From Polyodon spathula (taxonomy: Eukaryota; Chordata; Actinopteri; Acipenseriformes; Polyodontidae), in assembly GCF_017654505.1 (NCBI RefSeq), contig NC_054565.1, positions 3,083,468 through 3,147,467 on the forward strand: a stretch of DNA of 64,000 nucleotides. The letters run 5' to 3'. Below the pieces are notes generated by a model. It made no database searches. It was given only the letters and a program-made list of their open reading frames with translations, and was not told where the DNA came from. The position numbers and the translations under genes were made by a program. This document shows positions 29,311 to 47,001 of the stretch, one piece after another (within the stretch, counting starts at the first letter, position 1; every line of letters begins with the position of its first letter).

Positions 29311-30234
29311 CTATCGTTTCTCATTCAAGTACTAACCAGGCGCAAACCTTGCTTCTAAGAACTGATGAGATACTAATTCAGTACAGTACAGTTTGACTTC
29401 AGACAGAGTCATAAGCCACCTAATTGAGTTCCTATAAAATGACAAAAAAGCAGACCTCACAATACATTTCCAAGAATAATAAAATTGTCAAACTATTTAT
29501 TTATTCTTCAGGCAGGCAGGCAAACCATATATAATTCCTGTGCACTGTTCTATTATTTTTGACTTGTAGTGTTTTTTTTAATTTTTTTTATTCCATTAAT
29601 CCCAGAATGTGTATTCTCCATTACAGTGAATAAACCTTCCTGGAGCACAAACAGTGCTCACATTATTATGGTCTCAAACACTACCAAGAGCCGCATAATA
29701 GAAACGGAGCTATTTACATGTAAATTTATAATGCACTTTTTATTTTCTTTCCTGCCATTTGTATTCAGATTTTGTTTTGGTATTAATCCCGTCTCTTGCT
29801 TTGAATACAAAGGACAGGGAGTAAATGTAGCACAAAGCAGGGACCAGATTTGTCATTGTATAACTCAGGAACGACAATGAATTCATTGAACAGAGTGACG
29901 TGGCCAATGAAAATGTGGATATATGTGAAACGATTAACGATTACTCACACTTGTGGACTTTTTTTTTGGTATCAAAAACTGGCGCGCATAAAAGGAATCT
30001 TGAAAAATGGCAGAGAGTGCTACTAAAGAGCTTGCCAGCTGGAAGGTATATCCAATATTTCACAACATCTCAGAATGAAGCACCTCTTTGGTGCTTTCCT
30101 TTCACGACAGCACTACAAGTTTATTGTATCATCTTAGTCGCACTGTTATTTTATTTTATTTTCAAACATACAGCTATATCATAAAGCTCTGATCTCACCT
30201 GGAGTGGCTATCAGCTGGTACCATACTGTACAGC

Positions 30235-30238
<4 letters not shown>

Positions 30239-30301
<63 letters not shown>
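30239..30301. repeat. (TA)n microsatellite
   Basis: About 31 uninterrupted TA units. Confidence 0.98.
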
Positions 30302-30304
<3 letters not shown>

Positions 30305-31363
30305 TTAAGTCTGGTATATAACTTTTGGCTCAGTTCCATTTGCTATGAATTCAGTATGGATCTGGCTCAGCATCAATCCCTATAAATGCCAAATTATGTT
30401 GTGAGATACTCTTTGTTTCCCTCTTGAGTGCCAAAAACTGATTGGGTTTAATTAAAGTAATTTAGTTTTTGTTCATACCCTCTCCTTTCATTCAGCTCTA
30501 TAAGCCCTTTGGTATTTGAGATCAATATTAAAGTAATATAGTAATTCTGGAGCCGCCTTCTTTTTTCATACCACTATATATTGTATTATTCTAGAAGTAA
30601 CATGCAGTAAAATATACAATAACAAAAGTTACCTCCAACGCTGTTGGGGAAACAGGTACGATATGCTGAACAGAGAAAGACAGTATTAGAACTGGCATCA
30701 TAAATCACAGCAGAAACAAATGTATTGGAAACATCCGACAGGAAAGGAGCGTGGAGCCCTAGGGAAGCTATGATCATGAGTAGGGAGCCTGCGATGCGAT
30801 GGCCAAAGGGAGAAGCGGTAGTAGAGAGCTCTCCACAGATGGTTTCTATCAGCACAGAGTAGACTGAATGACATGTAAGCCAGGAAGCTGAGACTGCAGC
30901 TCCCGCTAGTTAGTTAGGAAGACAGATCACTGGTTAATAAATGCAATTTGTCAGTCAAGGTTAAGAGGCACGTGCATTGCTATTGTTAGATATCCGAGAA
31001 GCTTGACTGATGATTGTGTCTTAAAGCATGGAGGACAGACCTCCTGATTACTCGTTAGCCTCATTTTCTTGAAGAGGGGTTCGATGTCTATTACAATCTG
31101 TCAATTCTCATGGGGAATACGGACTGGTCCCCAACTGTCCCCACTAGCAACAACTGTGACCGACTCAAGAACTGAACAATTATCGTCAAATTAAAGTGGA
31201 GAGCTAAGGATTTAATGTGACTTTGAGTTGTGTGAACACATTAACATGGCACGCGGACTCTTTTCTTATCTCTGAGCTGGCTTTCGCACAGGTTGTTGAT
31301 TCTCCCACTAAAAAAAAAAAAGCCTCCGGGGACAGTCTTGAGTACCTTGACTAGCATCTGCAG

Positions 31364-31536
31364 CAGAGGTGGCCAAAGTCTACCCTCCTACTCCTGGTCT
31401 TTGTTCCAACCCCCTTCTAAATGGTTAAATTGAACCAATTAAACCTCCACCCAGACCCTGGAATAGGTCATTATATCATTTTACTTCTTAAACCTGGAGT
31501 GGAGTGGCCCTCCTGGACCATGATTGGACACCCCTG
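31364..31536 (-). mobile_element. hAT-type MITE, copy 1
   Basis: The ends are CAGAGGTGGCCAA and, reversed, CAGGGGTGTCCAAT, an imperfect terminal inverted repeat. The body is the reverse complement of 49065-49227 (shared TGGTCTTTGTTCCAAC, TTAAACCTCCA, CCTGGAGTGGA, TCCTGGACC/GGAGGGC). It is 173 bp and has no coding capacity. The target duplication is not clear at this copy. Confidence 0.75.
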
Positions 31537-34500
31537 ATCCAATGAACACAGTTCCAATGCTTCTGTGCATAAACTTGTTCCTCTGTAAGCAAAATAGTTG
31601 TACTGGTAATAAATGTGCAGTACGCTCCTTAAATACAACCCGTTTAATATTTCCTACCGTCCCTTTCTCTAAACGTAGGCCAATAATATATAAACATTAC
31701 AATTGTAAACTCCTTTTTGGTTTAAAAAAAAAGTTCAATAAATATTTGAACTCTCACCACTTAAATTAAAATATTATCAACTCTCTAATTAACAGTATTG
31801 TTCAATTGTGTACTTTTTACATAAGAATATCTTCAGTGGAATGTTGTTAAAAATGTGAAAAAAAGGAAAAAAAAACCTGCTGATTGAAGAAATTATATTT
31901 GATTAATCAACACAACTTCAATTCTATGCCTACTGCATTTAAAAAAGCTGTGAACTGTGCATTATATGCAGAGTCACTTACAATAGGACATTAATGAGGA
32001 CATGATCAACTGTGCAGTATAAAAGTTAACTGTTACGTCAATGAGTAGAAGGAAAGATTTATCTGAGTGCGAAATGGCCATGAAAGTGAACTGCAGGCAG
32101 GAATGGTAAGGATTGTGTAATTTGAAAGGCATCAATCAATCTGGGCAACAACCCAAATGCTAATTGCAGGCAGTGATAAAGTTGCACAAACAGAATAGTT
32201 ATCATAAGAGTCATGCAGGATCAACTTTTTCCAGGTATTAATAATGCCTCTTTCTTAGGAACAGGCCCTTCCTAATAAAGTGATGGTAGCCTGTGTAAAC
32301 TCAATTAGCCTGCTGTCTATTTGTGAGCTCATAACGTTGTGCAGTAAACATCCTGTCACGGCTGGTCAAGTGTCTATGTGGCTCCACAGAAATGCATATT
32401 GCAGCACAGCGCTGTCCCATTGAAGGCTGTAAGCAACAGTTGTTTTAATAATGTCTCCATGAGTTGTGGGACAGTGCGGTTCTCAAGAATTTCCCCTAAT
32501 AGCCCAGAGAGTGTACCTCAGTCCTGTTTTTGTGATACGGAAAACACACATTTGAAGCAAAATTATAATGGACAACCACTCAACACGTGGTCATCATATT
32601 ACCTTGCTGCAACAGTCTGAAACAACTCAAGGACCACAATATTGTGCCCCATGCCATCCGTATTGTTTAGTAGGACTATGATATTGCTCTGCTTCTGCAC
32701 ACTTTGCTGGTGTTCAGGAATCATGTCAATTCCTATAACTACCCCTGCATGGGCTTAAAGATGTTCACAGTTGGTATTGCAGCTATTGATGACAATATAG
32801 ATTCAATGAACTTTTTACCCCTGTAACTTTTTATGATTTTTGCAATCATAGGTATTAGTATAATTACTCTTTTAAGGTGCTTTCATCTGAGTTCAGGAGC
32901 TGCTCTTCAGTTCTATTTCTCTGCTACGCAACACACAGCCAAGTGTATTTATAGAAGTACAGTAAGAGCCAGAGCCATCTAGTGATCTGCTAGTTGAAGC
33001 CAAGTTTCTTTTAGATTTGCTGCCAATACCCATTAGTGCTATAGATGATGTTACCAATTTCCTATATAAAGACACCTGATCTAGTCAACATATCTATGGC
33101 AGGCCAGGCAACTACTTACCCTTTAAACCACTAGCTTTTGGGAGTCTACTGTAAACGTGGGAGGACCAAGAAAGTACTGTGGTGACCCAAGGGTGTGAAA
33201 AAAGTCTGTTAATGTTGAGAGTTTTATTTAGCAAGCAGTTGACAAAGGGTTATGCCAACCTTAATGAACTTAAATCTGTTTCAGGTTCAACTTTACCATG
33301 GCAGTTGACACAAATGTACAATACATATGACAGGCATACAAATATTAAAACAAAGTGTTTTGTTTGTGGATTTACAAAGTTCAAGCTGATTGACAGCCAA
33401 CGCCTCAGTTCTGTTCGACTATTGTGTTAGCATTCACTTCAGCTCAGCAAAATAGTTTAATAGTTTTGCTTTAATGGACTTTTTGGAGCACAACTTTTCA
33501 CTAACCACAGTCACATATGAGCTGTTTCTCTCTCATTTGAAATGCTGTTTGTATGTTAATGTGCAGTGTTATTGTTAAAGGGCCATTAAACTGAACACTG
33601 AACACGATGAGAACGCACTCCCCACTATTCCATTTACTTAACAGAATGAGTATAATTACCTTTTGTTCAATAGCAGTATGTAAATCAGAGTAAACTTACC
33701 CGAGTGTGTCTCAATGCAGAAAACTGAACAGTGAGGACCCTTCATAGTCTCTTCAGCTGTTAGAACATGCCCACCAGAACCATTACAATCGTTCAAAGCC
33801 AATTTACAGTCCCACTACAGTTTACATTGTATACTTTATAGTAATAAGCATAGTTTCATAAACGGTCATAAATATAATTCCTTAGGGTCTTTTTACTGCA
33901 TTCTCCCCCAGCGTCCGCTCTCATCAATGTTTTCATTCTCTGATGAGGCACTGGAGCGGATGCACACTGTTAAGACCTGTAATTTGTAAACACAGTACAC
34001 AATACAGTAAAAAGCATTCAAGCCACTGCAGCAAAAAGGCTGCTTCACAATTCTGGCCCCTGTCAGTGTGGTAATGACGTACTGTAAGTAAGCAGTAACA
34101 CACCTAGAGTGTGTTAATGGTCTCATAACATTGAACAACACAATTAAATTGTTCACTCTGATTAATTAATTAGTTCCAAACAAATCCTGCACGGCCATGT
34201 GACAGCCAATTAAAAGCAACATAACCACTCCTGCAGAGGAGCCTGGCTCTTTTGGGTAATAGTTACATTGACAGCTGCAGTTAATGAACTTAGCAGCTTG
34301 CAGGCTTGCAAGAACGTCCAGCTGACAACTGCTCCTGTTTACCACAGCCCCTATGATTGTTACCTGTAGCTCTCACCTTTTCACCACTGGGACATTAGTT
34401 ATCAACATTCAGTAACATATGCAAACTATCTTTAAAACACGGGGCTTTGTTTTCAAAGCGATTCTTCTTCTTTTATTAACTCCTATTGTTTGTGTTTTAC

Positions 34501-36874
34501 CTTTCATGGCCTTTTAAGCACTCTAAGGATTGGCATAATTTACACGGAATTTTCTCCTTTCAAGAACTAACAGTTCATGAAAGGCATTCAAAGTGCTTCG
34601 CAAACATGTGTCTCATAGTGTTTTCATTCAACTGGAAAGGCCTTCGGATTTATTTTCAATATTTTTATGGACACAAACATGTTCAGGAACTGTGTCCTTT
34701 GTGTGGCTAAGGGATTGGAATCTGCTCTGGGTAATAGGGTTACAGAATACATGCATGAACAATATGGACAATAGATTATTTCTGACACTCTAAAGCACTT
34801 GAAAATTACATTTGCAACAGTGTGAAAATATGGTGATTAGAGCTGATTCTCCAACATTGAAACGGTTTCATTTTCTGCCAGCAGTGCTTTTTTTTTTTTC
34901 TTTTGACAGTGTGAACATTGATTAGAATACATAAATGTGCTTCTACTATGAAGACTGGTTTTCCTAGCTCAATTTACCACTAATTGTATTTCAGGGGTAA
35001 CAACATTTGCTCCATACCAATCTCAATTTAATGTCCAATTAATTCAACAGCAGTGGGAGATGGTTGCTAAGCAAACAGACTGGATACCCAGAGCATTCTA
35101 TTCATCCAATTGGCTGCACAACTTGTGAACACAAAGCTGGAGTCCACTGGGGCTGGTTGGTGTATGTGTAAACTGTGTTTATAGATTTTTATTTTTGCTC
35201 GTTTATAATGCTACCAGGAATTACAGAGTCAGGAAGGAATTCACCTTTGCTAAGAAGCAAATATCAATGACACTTGATGATAGCAGCAACACTGATCAAT
35301 GGGAACTACAATACATGATCAATAATTTTCAAATGCACCTTTATCAGCCATGCATGTACGTACATAAAACATGCAACAGCTGTTAGGAAGATTATCTCTG
35401 ATCTGACTTGCATGTTCTCACAAAAGGCAGCACGAGGGAAGACCAGAGACTTGTTTAATGTGCATGTGTACAGTATTCAGCACCTGCTGTACTGTACAAC
35501 GGTCTTCAACTTAAAGGTAGCTGTTAGTGCAAAAGAGCTAAATATGATACATCTGAGGTTTCATTCTTAATATTAAGAACTGTAACTACAAGAACCAGGG
35601 TACCATGTTCATTTATCAGGACATTTGCTTAAACAACGCCACTACACAAGTCTTGTTTGAAAGCACACACACACTTAGGACCATATAAAAAGTCACAAAG
35701 GTCCACATGTTTAGGCTTTGCATGGTATTGGTCCAGAATGAGGATGTGTATGCAATCTATTGAAAACTAGAACTCACCAAGAAAGCTCAAATCCAGTGGA
35801 AAAAAATGAGTAAAACTTACATACACATTAAACAGAAGTTTAAGTTACTCCAGCTTGCATGATGTGCATCCATAACACCAGAAAAAAAGACATACACACT
35901 TACAACTCACACAGTAGAGACTGTGAGTACTGAAGAACTAAGCACCCAGCCTATTTATACCTGAACAACCCTCTGGTGGCCAAACAGTGTGTCCAAGTGT
36001 CTCTGTCACAGACATTTTTCCCTTGCATATCATCCTCTATGTACCCTCCATTTTTCACGATGCTCCAACAATGTTGCGTGAATTATTAATCAACATAAGA
36101 TATTAATTGCCTAATGAGGAGCTACAGTATGCATTTCAGTGAGCTTCGCTAATTAGAGTCAATTCAATAACCAAAGTATGAATTTATTATTATACTTTTA
36201 AACATATGTTGGCCTACCAAAATGCAGTAATTAAACTTAGAAAACAAATAAAACAAACACCGGTGTTACGTAATATATCAAGCATTTTATTTTGAAAAGA
36301 AAAATGCAGTTACAATATATTCATTCTGATACATATTTTGGTCTTTTTATGCTTTTTAAAAAAGTCACATTTATGAAGGAAATGAAAATCACATTTGTTT
36401 TTGTTCAAATGATAATAGCTACTCCATTTCATGGTATTCAGAGCAACTATATATATATATTAATGGTTCAAAATGAAAACAAAAAATACTTAATTAGGAA
36501 AGAAATAACAAAACAAACATTACATTATATTATATGTAAAAAGCTACTGTATGCAAAGAGGAAAGCTATGGATAGCAACATATAGCTGTGTTAGGTGTCG
36601 TCAAACACACACATTTATTTATTTATTTATTAAACTTGTGAATAGATCTGACAATCCCAGCACTATCGCAATGCAGTCGGTGGGATTAGCTGACATGCTA
36701 ATTTGGTGCTGACACAAAAATTACGGGCTGGGCTTCTCGTAGGTGTTTCAGAAATGTGTTGTGCTATTCAGGGTGTAATACAGCTTCGTGCTCCCCCAGT
36801 CAGGGTTAATATTGTCATTTTCAAAACAGGCCATTTTAAACTGAGCTAAAATGAACTCACAAGATGGCCGCCGC

Positions 36875-36876
<2 letters not shown>

Positions 36877-36921
<45 letters not shown>
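36877..36921. repeat. (AC)n microsatellite
   Basis: About 22 uninterrupted AC units. Confidence 0.97.
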
Positions 36922-36924
<3 letters not shown>

Positions 36925-37216
36925 GCTTTGTACAGCTGAGGCACCATAACAACAGCATTGTAACGTGTGCTCCCATACCATGTTTAAACAAGAGATGATG
37001 TGGTTCTGAATGGGCAGACCTTGTGGATTTGACAAGCTTTCAAATTCTCTTTAAAAATGACAGCCGAAGGTTAATACTTTGCCACTCTTCCACAGGCTCG
37101 TTTAAACTCAATCTCACTTCGTTCTAATTTCAAAACATGGATTCCTAACCTGATTCCATCTGTAGTTCCAATCTGCTACTGGACAAAAAAAACCTCAAAA
37201 GGACGCCACTCTGTGT

Positions 37217-37221
37217 TTGTT

Positions 37222-37275
<54 letters not shown>
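37217..37275. repeat. (GT)n(TA)n microsatellite
   Basis: A TTTG run leads into about 21 GT units and a short TA tail. Confidence 0.97.
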
Positions 37276-37276
<1 letters not shown>

Positions 37277-38497
37277 TTATTCTGATGTCATATGTGTACT
37301 GTATATAGTATCAAATATATTAACAAGTAAAACAAGTAGACACCTAACACTGATTAGCTGAAAAGTTTCTTATAAAGCAATCTCGAAATTATCGCTGCTC
37401 CAGGGAAACACTAACTCCAGACTCTGAATAAATTTCAGGCAATGTTTGCATGGATATTGAAATACTTGTACCAGCACTATTTATTTAACAGTGACCTTTC
37501 CCTTTATTTTTCTACTCAAGCTTTAGCTCCACATCCCACTGGAGTTCCTTGCTAGTTTTAATTTCTGTGTGTGCTACCCACAAACCCTTGACAAAGCAAC
37601 ATCGAGTGCAACTGCAAATCTATCTAGCAAACGGATTATTCCCCTACCTCCAAAGCTGCGCGATTGGAAATGTTAACATTATCTCAGCGTGGGAAGAAAA
37701 AAGACAACACGTCTCATTTGAGTACGGCAGTGCGCCTGACATTCAACCCTGAAATTGTGCTTCCTCACAGCATTAAGCTCTCCACATTGTTTTCTGCTGA
37801 TTTTAATGAGGCTCAACACATGCTTTGTAAAAAATGGCCTTTCAGCTGTTGCATTTAAACCCAAACCTCCAGTATTTTGTATCAGATAATACCACTTAAC
37901 AAATTACATTATTTTTGTTTGCAGCACCTACTCTGGTGCTATGGTTTACCCTTTATTAAATCAGACAACCAGAATGACAACAACAATTATAACCGCCCCC
38001 TCCCCTCCCCTCCAGTATATGACAAGTGGAATATCTCTGTCATCCTCTAATTCTAAATCCTGTTATATTAACACGACACAGTAGAGATTGGATAAACACA
38101 CATCACAAAGTCCATAGCAACAACAGTGGCTGAATGACTGATTTGGTTAAAGCAAGAAGAACCTAACCAACTTGTCTTATCCATCTCCTTAAATAAAGGA
38201 AAGACCAAAAGACTTGTTATATCATAGTGTGGATCGAGACCACTGTCTCTGATTTTATCCATCGTGAAGACTGTTATCTCATTGTACACTACAGTTACTG
38301 TATTAACTCAATTATATTAGTTTTAGGCCATAATTTTATAAATAAGGCTCAATAGCACCACAATGGTTATAGCCACTGATGCTATTGTTCTGATTTCATT
38401 AAATCTTTAGTTTAATTACTTGAGACTATATTTGCAATATCTAAAATACCCAACAGCTCTTATTCTAAAAATACGCTCTGACAACATAATGCATCAA

Positions 38498-38499
<2 letters not shown>

Positions 38500-38536
<37 letters not shown>
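38500..38536. repeat. (TA)n microsatellite
   Basis: About 18 TA units. Confidence 0.97.
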
Positions 38537-38539
<3 letters not shown>

Positions 38540-40337
38540 TACTTCTTTCTTTTCAAATGGTGTAGCAGTAAACCTATAATATCATTTTTGTTTACAATCA
38601 TCCTTTCGATCCACACTTATATTGCTATAAACAATACTTCACAATGCCAAGAAGACTATTAGGCAAACACATTCCCAGTACTTTGTAGTTTGGCAAACGG
38701 GACATTTTGCAGAATAATGCATGGTATGTTTTTAACAGCACCTTAGAGCAAATTATGAGTACCACTTCAGTTTAATAACACAATTGAAATTCTGTGAAGT
38801 ACACATCACAGTTGGGATTTTGCAGTGGGAAGCCCCCAGTGAATATACCTATACTCACATTTCTAATGACTATGCACAATAACCAAATAAGATCAAATTA
38901 ATATCTGCAAAGGATCCGATGTTACAATTTTACCAGATATAGCCTGATTCTTGAATACAAAAGTATAAATTAGGTATTAACCAGATTTATTCTGAAAATG
39001 TGGCAATTAAAAATTGAGCATCAATTTTGGTTTTGCAGATTACAAAGGGTTACAACGGGCAGCGTCGTGCTTTAAAATCCGACATAGCCCCTATGTTCTG
39101 TCTACTTTAAAACCTGACAGCCAGAACTCTTAAATATAAGATATATAAGAGCCCAATTTCATTAAAATAAAAAAAAAATCATTTTGCAGTGAAACTGTGA
39201 GAAGTGTTAATTTATGCATGAACGCCTATCTTATACATCGTTTGTTACAAAGGAACATGGAATGAATAAGGGAAAATTAAATCCACATTAATTAATAACT
39301 CACATGAAGTGCATAAGATATTCAGATATTATTCAGTTGGAATTAATTATGAATTTAGGGCCATTATTTAAAAGTGCTGCCGAAAATACAATTCCAGGCA
39401 GTAAACAGAGTTCATGAGGATGATACCTGACTGTACTGCAAATATGGAGCAGGTGTCCTGGCTCAGGTAACAAGTGGAAAGACTTGGTGGTACAGTATCT
39501 CACGACTACAGTATTTATCTTTCAAATGAAAAAGTCAATCACCATACCCTTTGCCCTTGGTTTAATAGTTCTAAAAACACAACAATAAAAACAACAACAA
39601 AAAGGCATACGTTTTTTAATTATTATTTTAAGTTAATTTTAAAAATAAAGATGACAGATTTGTTGATAGTCATTTCATATTAGATATATCATCCAGGGGT
39701 CGTGTGACAGCTATAAACTCCAATAGCACATATAAAGATGGAAACAGAAAAGTAGTTACTACTAATAAGAATAATGTTCTAGCAACATTCAAAAGTACAA
39801 AATATATTACTACAGAGTTCCAGGCGGGATATATTATCCCATATTAAGTTAATTAATACAAGTCGCTAAAAATTGTTGTGCTAATATCTAGTACAAATCA
39901 TGGACTGTATCATGAACAGCAAGAGGGTGGGGTTACAAAGAGAGAAATTGCAAGAAAGTAAAATAGATTCAAAACAAATCAATAAGAAACTGGAGCTGCT
40001 GCATCAAAAACTACTTCTGATGTACCAGCTTGTACAGTAAGAAAGCTATGGTAATGAAATAATGCATGCCACGATACAGTAAGTCACCTTGCAGTAGCTT
40101 TGCAATAATATGTTGTTGTTAATGTTAATGTTGCAGCTGCTATGAACTGGAATTGGACTGAAAAGTATCAAGCAATACATACTGCAGAAGAAGCAGAGTC
40201 AAATTTCAGAAAAAAAGTGTTCAACGGGTGCTCAAAGCAAACACAGTATTTAAAACATGAATAGAGGATTGATAACTGCTTAAAAAAAGAACTACGAGTT
40301 TAACCTTTTAACATACCTGAGAAAATAAAAACACTGA

Positions 40338-40339
<2 letters not shown>

Positions 40340-40418
<79 letters not shown>
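40340..40418. repeat. (TC)n microsatellite
   Basis: About 39 uninterrupted TC units, roughly 0.9 kb beyond the mannosidase stop codon on its downstream side. Confidence 0.98.
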
Positions 40419-40421
<3 letters not shown>

Positions 40422-41353
40422 TTATCTACAGCAAACTTGCTGCTGTTATCTCAACACTTTTTAAAACAGCCTTGTTACACATTCACACCTCGTCTGTAGC
40501 TTGTGTCTGAGTTAATATGCATACCAGTGGCAGACTGTCACTATCTGAAACAATTTCACATTTGCCCTTCTAGCGCCTTTCAACGAGGCTAATTTTAATG
40601 ACTTTATGCCTGTCAGGTTGTTTAATCAGGGCCCAGAGAACGCAAGAAGTTGTCTGAATGTCTTGTATCCATGTGGTGCTGCTTTTTGAATGCTTGTCAG
40701 TGGCAGGCTGAACATTTGCTAAGCTGGTTGAAAACGTTTACATAATTTGCTGAATAAACACTTACCGCACAGTAAATGAAACAGAAAACTTTGTAAATGT
40801 GACAGAGGGTCAAGCTTTCCTAAACTGGGACAAATCTGATAACTGTCTCAGAGACACAGAGTAAAAAGGAATACTGCTTTCTTTTATCTATATTTGTCTA
40901 ACTCAAAAATTGAATAATATTCAACTACTCAACTAAAACAGCTTTTAACAGCGAAAACAACAACAACAAAAAAAAAAAATTTAAAAATAAACCATGTAGG
41001 GATTATAACGGGAAACAAAATCCTTTGGTCTAATGGTACTCTATACAGACAGAAGACCTTTAAAAACAAACAAATGAGACAATGAAGCTGAGTGGTTTCT
41101 CTTTCACAATATGGCCCATGATTCAGTGACCCTTGTTGTGGGCCACTATAGGTCTCCTCACAGAGGAAAAAAAAAGAAAGTTCTCATTAAATGTCTGATT
41201 GTCCACAGAAACGCCAGCCGCCCTCCATACGGGGGCGGTCTCGGCTCACAAATACGACCACAACGTCATGACAACACCCTTTACTGGAAAGGAAATACAT
41301 ATCAACCCAAGGGACTGGTCAAAGGCTTATTTCCTCTTTTAGAATAAGGTGTG

Positions 41354-41530
<177 letters not shown>

Positions 41531-41654
41531 TTACTCCCCGGACCTCAATGCAGGTGCCACGCTGAAAATAGCACCTGAGTACCCCTGGCATGAGGATCAT
41601 TCAAACAACTGAGTGAGTTCTTGCATTAAATTCTCTTTATTGTATTTTTGTATC

Positions 41655-41656
<2 letters not shown>

Positions 41657-41731
<75 letters not shown>
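41657..41731. repeat. (TA)n microsatellite
   Basis: About 37 uninterrupted TA units. Confidence 0.98.
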
Positions 41732-41735
<4 letters not shown>

Positions 41736-43599
41736 TATAATTACACACAGTAGTGTATTGACTGAAAAAAACAACCAAAAGGAAACTCAAAGTGGCAGAC
41801 TACTTCAATAAAGTCACTACGGATGATCTAGCCTTGATTACATAAATCTATGGCAGCCAACTGGAACTCAAGAGTGGCACCTGAACACAAGTACAGCCAG
41901 CTAAACACAGTACTTGAATCATTCCAGCAAGACCCATTTAGAATGATTGCACACTTCATAGAAACTTAAAGGTGCAGCTGTATAGACAGTCCTGAATTGT
42001 TATTTTGTTACTTGTTTTTAGCACCGTCTCGGCACGCGATCGCCAGCTTGCGGGTCGAAGTGATGATCCAGCGCATTTGCTGTATTGTTATCGTTGTCGT
42101 TTAATGTAATGTTTATTAAAGTCAATAAAAAAGATGCCTGTAAATCCATTCAATTTCACACAGAATAATTATTATGCCTGCCAAGTTTCATTATACACTT
42201 TGGGATTTATTATTTATTTATTTTTTTTTTTTTTTTGAGTAACAATTTTCCCATGATCCTAGAGTTCTGTTTACCACATTCTTTCACAGTATAGACATCT
42301 GTGAACTCTGTTGGATCAGACCATCAAGCCAACTGCCCAGGTTGTGTGCACTGACCTCAGGTAAACAGCTTCCATGCCCTCTTTTAACCCTTAGCAGTGG
42401 CTACAGGTTATGAATGACATCTACGAACTCGATTACAGGTTATACCTCAGAAGTACAGCAATTTCTTACTACACATATATTTACACATGTGTACATTACA
42501 ATGCAGGCGAGTACAAATTTTCTAGATATAGCCTGATTTTTCCTTGCTGAACGTTGTTTAAATCTAGCATACTGGATCTAACTGAATATATGCCATAAAA
42601 CCTTTTTGTCACAAGGTCATTGCTAGCTTGTGAAAAAAATCCAATATTTTCAGCTGGGTCTTCTCAATATGCACTAGATATACAGCAGTATAACATAAAC
42701 CCCCTTATTTGTGGTGCTTGGGGGGTGGTACTGTAGATTTAGTTGTCCATTTTAACACTCACCCTCTTACTGCCTATATAACTTGGTATCCCTTGATATA
42801 TATGCTAATTCCTTTAATAAGTAAGCTGACAGAAGCACCCCGAGATATTCAGAGGTGCCAATAACATACATGGCCACTTGGTGCTGAAGCCAGCTATTGA
42901 GTTGCTAGGAATGAAAAACAGCAATGCTGAGGGATTGCCCCGAGGAAGAAGATTAAACTACTGAAATGTATTGCAAGGCTTAGCCGTTCTTAAACCGCCA
43001 ATGCGCTGGATTCTTTTCTCACTTCTTTGAGCTCTGTTAATCATGACATTATATTACAGAACAGGTGGCCCAAACCACTTCATTCTGAAGGGTTAAAGAA
43101 AATTTACTGGCTTAAAAGCGGCTCAACCTGGAAGATCAGTTTAACAAAATCACAGACTCCTAACGCTCAATTCAATCATAATATAAGAGGTGCTATTCCA
43201 TTAACAGTACAGACATAGGATCACAGCACAAGAAAAGACAAGAAACACTGTTTTACAATCAGACAAGCGTTAATTATTACGGGAACAATAGAAATCAGCT
43301 TTTAAGAAGTAACACCTAATAATAAGAGAACATTATGACCTATGGGAAGTAGCAGTAGCATGTTTAATATGTGGATCTTCTTCCAGTCTCCCTTCCATTC
43401 TGACACAAAAGAATTTCAGACCTATTGATTCGATAAGTAATAACCCTCATTTATTGCCCGAGAAAATCCAATACACTACACAGATTAAAATACCTTCCTA
43501 GCATATAACATGGCTACCAACTGGATGGAAACGAACGTGTAGACATTAAACATGCAGGACGGAAAGGAATAAAAATCGGATGTGTTCGTCCAAGTCACA

Positions 43600-43785
43600 A
43601 GGTGGGAAGAATGTGCTTATAACTCCAACTCCCCAGTAGTGTTGTTGAAGCTGACACCCTGGGATGCTTCAAGAAGCTGGTTGATGAGATTCTGGGATCA
43701 ATAAGCTACTAACAACCAAACGAGCAAGATGGGCTGAATGGCCTCCTCTTATTTGTAAACTTTCTTATGTTCTTATGTTCTAATA
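43600..43785 (+). mobile_element. 3' tail of a CR1-like LINE
   Basis: Contains AACGAGCAAGATGGGCTGAA, TGGCCTCCTCTTATTTGTAA and a terminal TTCTTATGTTCTTATGTTCT, the end of CR1-type retroposons common in fish as I remember them. Only the tail is present, a typical 5'-truncated insertion. The 5' limit is approximate. Confidence 0.65.
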
Positions 43786-44028
43786 ATTCAATAAGTTGCG
43801 GTCTCTTCAGTCTCTTGAAAAGCTTTATAAAAATGTATTGATTCAAAATGTTTCTGGTTAATAAATGCTTCATTAAAATAAATCTCACAGAGACTACATT
43901 ACGGATTCATATTTTATGCAGGACTAGCACATTCATAAAATTATTTAGAAAAATATGCTAAATATGTGACCCACGTTTTTATGGCTGCATAGACAGTGCA
44001 GGACTGGCGTTCAGTGGGTTTATACTTA

Positions 44029-44196
<168 letters not shown>

Positions 44197-44806
44197 TCAG
44201 TAACCCCATCTGTTTAATATGCAGGCGGCATAGTTAATAACTACATTGTTCCGGCGCTGTACTGCCAAGTCAAACTGCACAGGTTCACACACTTGATCAC
44301 TTTATCCTGTTCCAGCAATGCAATGCTACCAAACTGTGACTAACAGTACAAGATACATTAGGTTGCAAATGTCCTGCACACACCAAATAATTAATAAAAG
44401 GTGCAAACCATTGCCATGCCTATACATCAAATCAAAAGACCTAACCACTGCACTGAAAGCAGATCAATTCAGCTGTAAGAAGTAGCTGCTTATTAGAAGC
44501 CTAGGCTGAGATTGGGGGAATGATTATGAGTGCTTGCTCCCTGCTTCGATCACTACCCCCTATGTTATTTAACCCTCACCTGGCTGTTGCAACCCTATCC
44601 TGCACCTCCTAATCGCCACTTTATTGCAGGTAGTCCCCTTGCTTGGGGGGGAAGTGCATGGCTTTGTCATCGCCAGATCAGTTCCTCTTTCAGAGGGCAG
44701 TGGCTTCCTTCTCCCCTTGCAAGGCAGGACCAGCGGCCAGATAATCAATAATCACTACCAACACCCGTACTCAAAACTAGTAGTCATGACCCCGACATTG
44801 AACCTA

Positions 44807-47001
<2,195 letters not shown>

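Larger units (their letters stand above)
29311..41353. other. Intergenic, no gene recognised
   Basis: Contains TA, AC, GT, TA and TC microsatellites (listed separately) and a hAT-type MITE at 31364-31536. Reading frames up to 103 codons were inspected and none is convincing. The 3' UTR of the mannosidase gene must occupy the right end, but no AATAAA on the minus strand is seen within the nearest few hundred bases. Confidence 0.5.

Noticed and set aside
30586..30855. 89-codon minus-strand frame with a hydrophobic stretch and a possible donor
   Set aside because: No recognised domain and no partner exon.
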